DNA of 8,409 bases from NCBI GenBank assembly GCA_023257495.1, contig JALRCC010000210.1:1-8409 (forward strand), given 5' to 3'. The stretch's first letter is position 1, and every line of letters begins with the position of its first letter. Under the pieces are notes generated by a model. The model did no database searches. It saw only the letters and a list, made by a program, of their open reading frames with translations, and was not told where the DNA came from. This document shows, piece after piece, positions 1 to 5,348 of this stretch. The position numbers and the translations under genes were made by a program. Origin of the DNA: Rugosibacter sp. (GTDB taxonomy: Bacteria; Pseudomonadota; Gammaproteobacteria; Burkholderiales; Rhodocyclaceae).

Positions 1-2
1 TG

Positions 3-59
3 GTTAAGTCCAAAGTTACGACCAAAGGCACCCTGATAGCCAAACCCAGAAAGAAATGA
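3..59 (+). CDS. 3' end of an unidentified upstream gene (partial)
   Basis: Reading the + strand from base 3 gives 18 codons ending at TGA 57-59, with the very basic C-terminus TKGTLIAKPRKK. The stop overlaps the holC start as ATGA (56-59), the usual geometry of translationally coupled genes, and this is the main reason to think the frame is real. A leucyl aminopeptidase gene (pepA) often precedes holC in proteobacteria, but these few residues do not let me identify it. The alternative frame starting at base 1 stops at 36. Confidence 0.4.
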   Translation, partial: VKSKVTTKGTLIAKPRKK

Positions 60-505
60 CGCGAATCAGCTTTTTCCACGGGGCGAATGATCGGCTGCAT
101 GCAGCCGCGCAGTGGGTTGCTGAAGCCCATCGCGAGGGGACGCCTGTGTTGATCTACGCCCCACGAGAAGAGCAGGCAGAAATGTTGGATCGTTTGTTAT
201 GGACACAAACGGCACTGGGATTTACACCCCACTGTCGGACCCACGCTGCGCTTGCCGCTGAAACGCCTGTGTTAATCACCACTCAGCTTGATGATGATCC
301 AGCTGGAGGACCAACGATCCGATCGGATGAACAGGCACTCCTCAATCTGTCCGACAATATTCCTGAAAGATTCGAACGCTTTTCACATATCGTGGAAATT
401 ATTAGCGCGAGTGATGAAGTTCGCCTACCTGGGCGCGATCGTTTTCGGTTTTATCGCGAACGCGGCTGTCCAATCGAAAGCCATGACATCTCAAAAAATG
501 CCTGA
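56..505 (+). CDS. holC: DNA polymerase III subunit chi
   Basis: Chi is an accessory subunit of the DNA polymerase III clamp loader. In the known family it pairs with psi (HolD) and binds the C-terminal tail of single-stranded DNA-binding protein, helping lagging-strand synthesis. The 149 residues match the usual length (about 145-150). Visible family features are the N-terminal ISFFHG strand, the VLIYAPREEQAEMLDRLLWT helix region (residues 31-50) followed by FTPHC (56-60), the VLITT strand (72-76), and the C-terminal FRFYRERGCPIESHD segment (130-144). The start is fixed by the ATGA overlap with the preceding reading frame. Only a weak AGAAAG lies upstream, so translation is probably coupled. 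The 3' end overlaps the next gene, which suggests a single operon. There is no sign of damage. Confidence 0.93.
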   Translation: MTRISFFHGANDRLHAAAQWVAEAHREGTPVLIYAPREEQAEMLDRLLWTQTALGFTPHCRTHAALAAETPVLITTQLDDDPAGGPTIRSDEQALLNLSDNIPERFERFSHIVEIISASDEVRLPGRDRFRFYRERGCPIESHDISKNA

Positions 506-1010
506 CGCTACTCCCCCTGCTCTCCCCCCTGACGACACCGCCAAGTTGCTCGCCGACGCGGATAAGCTAATCCAGCGACGGCGGGTATTTATCGCCTCTC
601 CATCGCCCGCTGCTCAATCTGCCGCACCGGCACATTTTTTTGAAGCCGCAGAGGGGAGTCCCCTTGAAACCATTCCCACTTTCACAGCCCATCCTCTCGC
701 AGAGCACGACGCTGACCATGATCTTCCGCTGCTCACAGAAAAAGTAACCTCTCCGATGCCCTCTTTAGCCGACATTCAAGCGCTGCAACGCGATGCCGTG
801 CAAAAAGAGTTAGCCTCCTGGCTGGAGCAAGAGCTGCCATTGGCCATACTGAAAATAACCGATGGCGTTGCCGATCAGCTATTAGGCGAACTCACGCGTA
901 ATGCAGAGCAACACTTATTGCCAAGCCTGATGGCGCAGCTGAGCGACCATCAGCGTGACCATCGGCGTGACCATCGGAGTGACCTGCCACCTGACACACT
1001 TGACGTCTAA
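483..1010 (+). CDS. Hypothetical protein downstream of holC
   Basis: I do not recognise a function. From ATG 483 the product is 175 residues, soluble and without a signal peptide or membrane segment. Residues 7-18 are Pro/Asp-rich (PDATPPALPPDD). Residues 19-35 look helical and basic (QRRR at 31-34). Residues 36-90 are low-complexity and probably disordered. Residues 95-153 are predicted by eye to be amphipathic helix (LQRDAVQKELASWLEQELP, then QLLGELTRNAEQHLLPSLM), and the protein ends in a DHR-type repeat (155-166). The layout of a disordered front and a helical C-terminal module suggests a scaffold or adaptor, but that is inference. The start is uncertain: ATG 483 overlaps holC by 23 bases and ATG 498 by 8, and neither has a strong Shine-Dalgarno. 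The frame stays open further upstream inside holC, which I discount. Its position after holC suggests cotranscription. The stop overlaps the rnr stop on the other strand. Confidence 0.72.
   Translation: MTSQKMPDATPPALPPDDTAKLLADADKLIQRRRVFIASPSPAAQSAAPAHFFEAAEGSPLETIPTFTAHPLAEHDADHDLPLLTEKVTSPMPSLADIQALQRDAVQKELASWLEQELPLAILKITDGVADQLLGELTRNAEQHLLPSLMAQLSDHQRDHRRDHRSDLPPDTLDV
941..984 (+). repeat. 12-bp tandem repeat in the coding sequence
   Basis: There are about 3.7 copies of a 12-base unit. Two identical copies of GCGTGACCATCG lie at 953-964 and 965-976, a diverged copy at 941-952 and a partial one at 977-984. The period is a multiple of three, so the reading frame is kept and the repeat encodes SDHQ-RDHR-RDHR-SD near the C-terminus of the hypothetical protein. 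Confidence 0.85.
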
Positions 1011-1037
1011 CGTCGCGCTTTTGACGGCTTTTTCTTT
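1002..1037 (+). terminator. Possible weak terminator between the convergent genes
   Basis: A small perfect hairpin, GACGT-CTA-ACGTC (1002-1014), spans both stop codons and is followed by GCGC and TTTT. An alternative stem, CGTC (1011-1014) with GACG (1023-1026), is followed by a T-rich run (1029-1040, TTTTTCTTTTTT with the preceding T). Either could end the + strand transcript of the holC group inside the 3' end of rnr. The stems are short, and the T-run is also explained by the Lys codons of RNase R on the other strand, so the call is tentative. Confidence 0.3.
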
Positions 1038-3301
1038 TTTGGTGACGCCGATTTTTGGGGTGGCACTTTATTCGTCTTAGCCATCGGTTTTGGCAACACT
1101 ACCGGCAAATCTGCCAATCGAAAATCAATCTTGCTGGCTTCCATATCCACCCGCACCAACTGTACTCGAACGCGGTCGGATAAACGAAAACGTCGACCAC
1201 TACGTTCGCCTACCATGGTGTGCGTTTTTTCATCGAAGTGGAAATAATCCTGCCCCAGTTCCGAAACATGCACCAAGCCTTCGACAAACACGCCATCCAG
1301 TGCAATGAAAATACCGAAAGGCACAACGGAAGAAATACTGCCTTCGAACATTTCACCGATCCGGTCACGCATGTAATAGCACTTTAGCCACGCCTCCACA
1401 TCACGCGTCGCTTCGTCCGCTCGGCGCTCTGTCGTCGAGCAGTGCAGGCCGATTTCTTCCCAGTTACCCGGCTCATATCGCCGTCTCGCCAGCGCCGACT
1501 TTATGGCGCGATGCACGAGCAGATCAGGATAGCGGCGAATCGGCGACGTGAAGTGGGTATAGCTGTCATATGCCAGACCAAAATGGCCCACATTGTCCGG
1601 ACTGTAAATCGCCTGCCGCAATGAACGCAGCATCACGGTCTGCAGTAACTGTCGATCTGGCCGCCCGCCGATTTTGTCTATCAGCGCTGCATAATCCTTT
1701 GCGCCGGGGGCATTTCCACCACCCAATTGCAAGCCAAAAGTTCCCAGAAAATCGCGCAGTTTTTCCAGCCGCTCCGGCGTCGGCCCTTCGTGCACACGAT
1801 ACAACGTCGGATGCTCTTGCTCATGCAAAAATTCTGAGGCGCATACATTGGCTGCCAGCATGCACTCTTCAATCAAACGATGTGCATCATTGCGCTCATA
1901 GGGCTCGATGCGGTCAATCTTGCCATTCTCGTCGAACAGCATCCGGGTCTCAATGGTCTCAAAATCAATCGCACCACGTTTTTTACGCGCCTTGGCCAGC
2001 TGTCGATAAAGCGCTTCCAATGCCTCAAGATGAGGCAGCACAGGGGCCAACTTGGCGCAAGCACTGACATCTTTGTCATAGAGTGCTGCGGCCACCTCGG
2101 TATAGGTCAAACGCGCATGGGAGAACATCACAGCGGGATAGAATCGATAGCGCGTAATCGCACCTGTCCCAGTGATAGCCATGTCACACACCATGCACAG
2201 CCGCTCAACTTGCGGATTGAGCGAACACAAACCATTCGACAATTTCTCAGGCAGCATCGGGATCACACGGCGCGGAAAATACACCGAGTTGCCACGCGCA
2301 TAGGCCTCTTGGTCTAACGCACCCTTGTCTGTCACGTAATGCGAAACATCCGCAATGGCAACGACCAGTCGAAACCCCTTGCCTTGCCGCTCGCAATACA
2401 CTGCATCATCAAAGTCTCTTGCTGTTTCGCTATCAATGGTGACCAGCGGCAGGCCTGTAATGTCTTCGCGCCCTTTCCAATCCGACTTGCGCACGGCATC
2501 CGGCAATTTTTTCGCCTCAGCCAACACCTCTTTTGAAAACTCAAAAGGCAGTTCATGTTTTCTCAGGGCAATTTCAATTTCCATCCCGGGGTCAGCATAA
2601 TTGCCCAACACTTCGGTAATGCGCCCAATTGGCTGCGAATTCTTGCTGGGCTGCTCAATCAGCTCCACCATCACAATCTGGCCCGCACTCGGTTTAGGTA
2701 ATTTCCTTGCCTCCTTGCCAGCTGGTGCCAGAAAGATATCCTGACTGATGCGCCGGTTTTCAGGCACCACAAACAACACACCATGCTCTTCGAGCACACG
2801 CCCAACCAAGGTTTTATTGGCGCGTTCGGTCACCTCGACAATCTTTCCCTCGGGACGCCCTTTGCGATCAACACCAATGACGCGTGCAATCACTCGGTCG
2901 CCATGCAGCACTTTGTCCATTTCCTTGGGCGAAAGGAAAATGTCATCTGAACCATCTTCTGGCGACAAAAAACCAAACCCATCGGGATGCCCAATGATTC
3001 GGCCACGAACCAGATCTGCCTTATCTGGAATCAGCCAATCGCCCCGACGATTCTGCATGAGCTGCGCATCACGCGCCATCGCCCCAAGACGCCGCCGGAA
3101 TAACTCCATCTCATCTACATGAATATCCAGCAATTCAACCAGCCGCTCAGTGCTAAGTGGCACTCGCTCGGTCACCAGCATTTGCAGAATGTACTCGCGG
3201 CTGGGTAGCGGATGCTCATATTGCGCCTGCTCGCGAAGAAACTCAGGATCAGCCCGACGAATTTTGGAAAGTTTGGCCAGTGGTTTTGTTTTGTTTGACA
3301 A
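1007..3301 (-). CDS. rnr: Ribonuclease R (3'-5' exoribonuclease)
   Basis: RNase R degrades structured RNA processively from the 3' end. In related bacteria it acts in rRNA and mRNA quality control, in trans-translation and in cold adaptation. The 764 residues show the full domain order: N-terminal winged-helix region (about 25-92, with the HPLPSREYIL signature at 30-39), first cold-shock domain (about 98-158, GHPDGFGFL), second cold-shock domain (about 165-235), RNB catalytic domain (about 278-606), S1 domain (about 648-728) and a Lys-rich tail (741-764). The metal-binding aspartates fit D290, D296, D298 and D299 in IDSETARDFDD, and the family signature HFTSPIRRYPDLLVHR is at 583-598. The E. 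coli protein is 813 residues. The start is a TTG at 3299-3301: no ATG occurs before codon 41, which would remove the conserved N-terminus, and AGGAA (3311-3315, - strand) is well placed upstream. I recall rlmB as a common downstream partner in proteobacteria; here a convergent gene follows instead. Confidence 0.97.
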   Translation of the reverse strand: MSNKTKPLAKLSKIRRADPEFLREQAQYEHPLPSREYILQMLVTERVPLSTERLVELLDIHVDEMELFRRRLGAMARDAQLMQNRRGDWLIPDKADLVRGRIIGHPDGFGFLSPEDGSDDIFLSPKEMDKVLHGDRVIARVIGVDRKGRPEGKIVEVTERANKTLVGRVLEEHGVLFVVPENRRISQDIFLAPAGKEARKLPKPSAGQIVMVELIEQPSKNSQPIGRITEVLGNYADPGMEIEIALRKHELPFEFSKEVLAEAKKLPDAVRKSDWKGREDITGLPLVTIDSETARDFDDAVYCERQGKGFRLVVAIADVSHYVTDKGALDQEAYARGNSVYFPRRVIPMLPEKLSNGLCSLNPQVERLCMVCDMAITGTGAITRYRFYPAVMFSHARLTYTEVAAALYDKDVSACAKLAPVLPHLEALEALYRQLAKARKKRGAIDFETIETRMLFDENGKIDRIEPYERNDAHRLIEECMLAANVCASEFLHEQEHPTLYRVHEGPTPERLEKLRDFLGTFGLQLGGGNAPGAKDYAALIDKIGGRPDRQLLQTVMLRSLRQAIYSPDNVGHFGLAYDSYTHFTSPIRRYPDLLVHRAIKSALARRRYEPGNWEEIGLHCSTTERRADEATRDVEAWLKCYYMRDRIGEMFEGSISSVVPFGIFIALDGVFVEGLVHVSELGQDYFHFDEKTHTMVGERSGRRFRLSDRVRVQLVRVDMEASKIDFRLADLPVVLPKPMAKTNKVPPQKSASPKKKKPSKARR

Positions 3302-3322
3302 TCTAACTTTTTCCTATAGAAT
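3295..3322 (+). promoter_or_regulatory. Sigma70-type promoter of tRNA-Leu
   Basis: A perfect -35 box TTGACA (3295-3300) is followed by a 16-base spacer and a -10 box TAGAAT (3317-3322, five of six consensus bases). The expected start is near 3329-3330, giving a leader of about 13 bases before the mature tRNA end. The bases just after the -10 box (3323-3328, CGCGCC) are G+C-rich, the discriminator type known from stringently controlled stable-RNA promoters, so growth-rate control is likely by inference. The -35 box overlaps the rnr start codon on the other strand. Confidence 0.8.
3299..3316 (-). promoter_or_regulatory. Ribosome binding site supporting the TTG start of rnr
   Basis: On the - strand TAGGAA occupies 3316-3311, 9-10 bases before the TTG codon at 3301-3299. 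It is the only good Shine-Dalgarno in this region and, together with the conserved N-terminus it exposes, it decides for TTG over the later ATG. The same bases form the spacer of the tRNA-Leu promoter on the opposite strand. Confidence 0.7.
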
Positions 3323-3342
3323 CGCGCCTCGTTTTGAGCATT

Positions 3343-3429
3343 GCCCAGGTGGCGGAATTGGTAGACGCACTAGGTTCAGGTCCTAGCGGTGGCAACACTG
3401 TGGAGGTTCGAGTCCTCTCTTGGGCACCA
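3343..3429 (+). tRNA. tRNA-Leu (anticodon CAG)
   Basis: The 87-base cloverleaf includes an encoded CCA end (3427-3429). The acceptor stem GCCCAGG (3343-3349) pairs with CTTGGGC (3419-3425) with one G-U wobble. The anticodon stem CTAGG/CCTAG encloses the loop TTCAGGT with anticodon CAG at 3377-3379, which reads CUG codons. A long variable arm (GGTG, GCAA, CACT) marks it as a class II tRNA, and the T arm is GGAGG, TTCGAGT, CCTCT. The discriminator base is A (3426), as expected for leucine. CUG is a major Leu codon in the G+C-rich gcv genes next door. The gene is complete and shows no sign of an integrated element at its 3' end. Confidence 0.97.
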
Positions 3430-3596
3430 GCAGTATTAACAGCAAGATGCATATGCTCACTCGCCTTTGGTAATCCGGTAACCCATTGGTACGCGGTACG
3501 CCATAGTACGCGAAACGGTTCAATCAAAGAAGCATTTTTCTAAAAGCCAGGTGAAAGCACAACGCAAGTTGTGTGGTGCGGTTACAATTCAGCCTG
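3430..3596. other. Intergenic stretch between tRNA-Leu and the glycine riboswitch
   Basis: This stretch has no convincing gene. It contains three copies of GTACGC (3489-3494, 3496-3501, 3506-3511), a T5 run at 3535-3539 without a clear stem before it, and a hairpin CACAAC-GCAA-GTTGTG (3558-3573) with a GNRA-type loop. The hairpin may sit inside a longer-range pairing, CCAGG (3547-3551) with CCTGG (3593-3597). It should also hold the end of the tRNA transcript and the start of the gcv transcript, but neither is clearly marked. Confidence 0.6.
3583..3588 (+). promoter_or_regulatory. Possible -10 box of the gcv operon promoter
   Basis: TACAAT lies so that transcription would begin near 3595, almost exactly at the first base of aptamer 1. 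No recognisable -35 box is found 16-18 bases upstream and there is no extended -10 TG, so the position relative to the riboswitch is the main argument. The real start could also be further upstream. Confidence 0.3.
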
Positions 3597-3788
3597 GTCG
3601 TCGGGAGAGAGTGACGCACGCGTCAGATTAAAAACGCATTCCCGCTATCACCGCCGAAGGCGCAACCCCCAGGAACCGCTCAGGCAAAAGGACCGACGAC
3701 GCAGCAAAAATCTGGAGAGCGGCAGCGCATGTTCAGGCGTGCGGACTGCCCACCGACGGAGTAAATCTCTCAGGTGCCAAGGACAGAT
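3597..3788 (+). promoter_or_regulatory. Tandem glycine riboswitch
   Basis: Two glycine aptamers lie in series. Aptamer 1 is closed by a perfect 8-bp P1 stem, GTCGTCGG (3597-3604) with CCGACGAC (3693-3700). It carries the conserved GGAGAGA start, CCGCCGAAGG (3651-3660), and CTCAGGCAAAAGGAC before the closing strand. A ten-base A-rich linker (3701-3710) follows. Aptamer 2 is closed by ATCTG (3710-3714) with CAGAT (3784-3788) and repeats the pattern: GGAGAGC, CCGACGGAG (3753-3761), CTCTCAGG and CCAAGGACAG. These are the known core elements of the gcvT-type riboswitch, in which each aptamer binds one glycine. It sits directly before a terminator and gcvT. By analogy with characterised gcvT riboswitches, glycine should turn expression on; the direction is not proven by the sequence. 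Confidence 0.96.
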
Positions 3789-3790
3789 GG

Positions 3791-3822
3791 GGCGTAACGG
3801 CATGTTGCCGTCACGCCTTTTT
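3791..3822 (+). terminator. Riboswitch-controlled intrinsic terminator
   Basis: The stem GGCGT (3791-3795) and ACGGCA (3797-3802) pairs with TGCCGT (3806-3811) and ACGCC (3813-3817), with one A-C mismatch and a TGT loop, followed by T5 (3818-3822). Two more G-U pairs (3789-3790 with 3818-3819) would bring the stem right up to the last P1 base of aptamer 2 (3788). This supports a switch in which aptamer folding and the terminator compete. It stands between the aptamers and the gcvT ribosome binding site, so it is an attenuator and not the end of an upstream gene. Confidence 0.9.
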
Positions 3823-3838
3823 CGTTCAGGGATTCTCC

Positions 3839-4963
3839 ATGCCACAGCGCACCCCGCTTTATGCCGACCACCTCGCCGCCAATGCGCGCATGGTCGATTT
3901 CTCCGGTTGGGAAATGCCTATCCACTACGGCTCGCAGATTGAAGAACACCATGCCGTGCGCCGTGATGCCGGTCTGTTCGATGTCTCGCACATGTGCGCC
4001 GTGGATGTCACCGGCGCGGATGCCGCGCGCTTTCTGCGCCATCTGCTGGCCAATGACATCGCCAAGCTGACGACGCCGGGCCGCGCGCTGTATTCCTGCC
4101 TGCTCAATGAACACGGCGGCATCATCGACGATTTGATCGTCTATTTTTTCACCCCGGCAAACTACCGCCTGGTCGTCAATGCCGGCACGGCGGAAAAAGA
4201 CCTGGCCTGGATCACCGCCCAGTGCACAGAGTATGCCGTCACCCTCACACCCCGCCGCGAAGGCGCGCAAGCGCTGGCCATGCTCGCCATCCAGGGCCCG
4301 CAAGCGCGCGAAAAGTTCTGGACGGCATTCCCCGCCAGCCGTCCCGTCAGCGAATCGCTGGCACCTTTTCAGGCCGCCGAATGGCGGACGAATGACGCCA
4401 CCTGGCTGATTGCCCGCACCGGCTACACGGGGGAAGACGGCTTCGAGATCACGCTGCCCGCGGCCCTGGCTTCAATGGCCTGGCAAGCGTTGCTTGCCTC
4501 TGGCGCAAAACCCTGCGGCCTTGGCGCACGCGACACCCTGCGCCTCGAAGCCGGGATGAATCTCTATGGGCAGGACATGGATGAAACCCGCTCGCCCGAC
4601 GAATCAGGGCTCAGCTGGACAATCGACCTGCGCGACACCGGCCGCGACTTCATCGGAAAGTCGGCGCTGGTGACACGGCGGAAAGCACGTCAAATCACGC
4701 ATCAATTGACCGGCCTGCTGCTGCTCGAACGCGGCATCCTGCGCGCACACCAGAAAGTCGTTACGCCGCTGGGCGCAGGTGAAGTCACCAGCGGCACATT
4801 TTCACCAACGCTCAACCAGTCCATTGCTTTCGCCCGTTTGCCCGCGGGCGTCGCTGCGGGCGATGAAGTGAGCGTGGAAATCCGCGACAAGCAACTCGCC
4901 GCACGCGTGATCAAACCACCGTTTGTCCGCAACGGAAAATCTTTACTCCCCCCGTCAATTTAA
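3839..4963 (+). CDS. gcvT: Glycine cleavage system T protein (aminomethyltransferase)
   Basis: T protein releases ammonia from the aminomethyl group carried on the lipoyl arm of H protein and transfers the one-carbon unit to tetrahydrofolate, giving 5,10-methylenetetrahydrofolate. The 374 residues are close to the usual length (about 360-375). Visible signatures are TPLYADH at 5-11, [13 protein letters not shown] at 19-31, FDVSHM at 47-52, [10 protein letters not shown] at 93-102 (containing the catalytic aspartate, D97 or D98), [12 protein letters not shown] at 193-204, [20 protein letters not shown] at 227-246 and the C-terminal KPPFVR at 359-364. The ATG is preceded by AGGGA (3828-3832) six bases away. 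It is the first gene of gcvTHP and lies directly after the riboswitch terminator, so glycine should control its transcription. The gene is markedly G+C-rich compared with rnr. Confidence 0.97.
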   Translation: MPQRTPLYADHLAANARMVDFSGWEMPIHYGSQIEEHHAVRRDAGLFDVSHMCAVDVTGADAARFLRHLLANDIAKLTTPGRALYSCLLNEHGGIIDDLIVYFFTPANYRLVVNAGTAEKDLAWITAQCTEYAVTLTPRREGAQALAMLAIQGPQAREKFWTAFPASRPVSESLAPFQAAEWRTNDATWLIARTGYTGEDGFEITLPAALASMAWQALLASGAKPCGLGARDTLRLEAGMNLYGQDMDETRSPDESGLSWTIDLRDTGRDFIGKSALVTRRKARQITHQLTGLLLLERGILRAHQKVVTPLGAGEVTSGTFSPTLNQSIAFARLPAGVAAGDEVSVEIRDKQLAARVIKPPFVRNGKSLLPPSI

Positions 4964-4976
4964 GGAAGCCGCCATG
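4962..4976 (+). promoter_or_regulatory. Ribosome binding site deciding the gcvH start
   Basis: AAGGAA (4962-4967) overlaps the gcvT stop codon and lies six bases before ATG 4974. It selects this start over an in-frame ATG at 4923, which would add 17 residues unlike any H-protein N-terminus and overlap gcvT. Confidence 0.85.
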
Positions 4977-5348
4977 CACACACCCGCCCATCTGAAATAC
5001 GCCGCGTCCCACGAATGGAGCCGGCTTGAAGCCGACGGCACGGTCACCGTCGGCATTACCGACCACGCGCAGGAGGCGCTGGGCGATATCGTGTTTCTTG
5101 AACTGCCTGCCATCGGCCGCGTGGTCAAGGCCAGGGAAGAATGCGCGGTCATCGAATCGGTCAAGGCCGCCTCGGACATTTACGCGCCGGTGTCCGGTGA
5201 AATCGTCGCCATCAACCAGGCCGCCATCGACGCGCCGGAAGCCATCAACAGCGCCCCGTATGACCACTGGCTGTTCCGCATCAAGCCTGCCGCTCCGGAT
5301 GAACTGGATGCCCTGCTCGACGCTGACGCCTACAACGCAAGTCTATGA
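4974..5348 (+). CDS. gcvH: Glycine cleavage system H protein (lipoyl carrier)
   Basis: H protein carries the aminomethyl intermediate on a lipoylated lysine and shuttles it between P, T and L proteins. From ATG 4974 it is 124 residues, close to the roughly 125-130 of the family. It begins with LKYAASHEW (7-15), the expected start of H proteins. The lipoylation site is K64 within [16 protein letters not shown] (61-76), followed by the typical [15 protein letters not shown] (91-105). Ten bases separate it from gcvT, and its stop overlaps the gcvP start as ATGA (5345-5348), so the three genes are translated from one message. The lipoyl group must be attached by enzymes encoded elsewhere. Confidence 0.97.
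   Translation: MHTPAHLKYAASHEWSRLEADGTVTVGITDHAQEALGDIVFLELPAIGRVVKAREECAVIESVKAASDIYAPVSGEIVAINQAAIDAPEAINSAPYDHWLFRIKPAAPDELDALLDADAYNASL

Noticed and set aside
288..482. Longer start for the gene after holC
   Set aside because: It would overlap almost half of holC in another frame, and the added residues simply mirror holC sequence.
1570..2067. Several + strand frames opposite rnr
   Set aside because: RNase R is intact on the other strand with all domains; these frames show no family features.
3410..3440. tRNA-Leu 3' end as an integration (att) site
   Set aside because: No repeat of the tRNA end, integrase or mobile gene is present nearby in the window.
3770..4303. 177-codon - strand frame opposite gcvT, and the + strand frame 3571-3942 across the riboswitch
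   Set aside because: Both run through the riboswitch or its terminator and over conserved gcvT sequence; their products are not recognisable.
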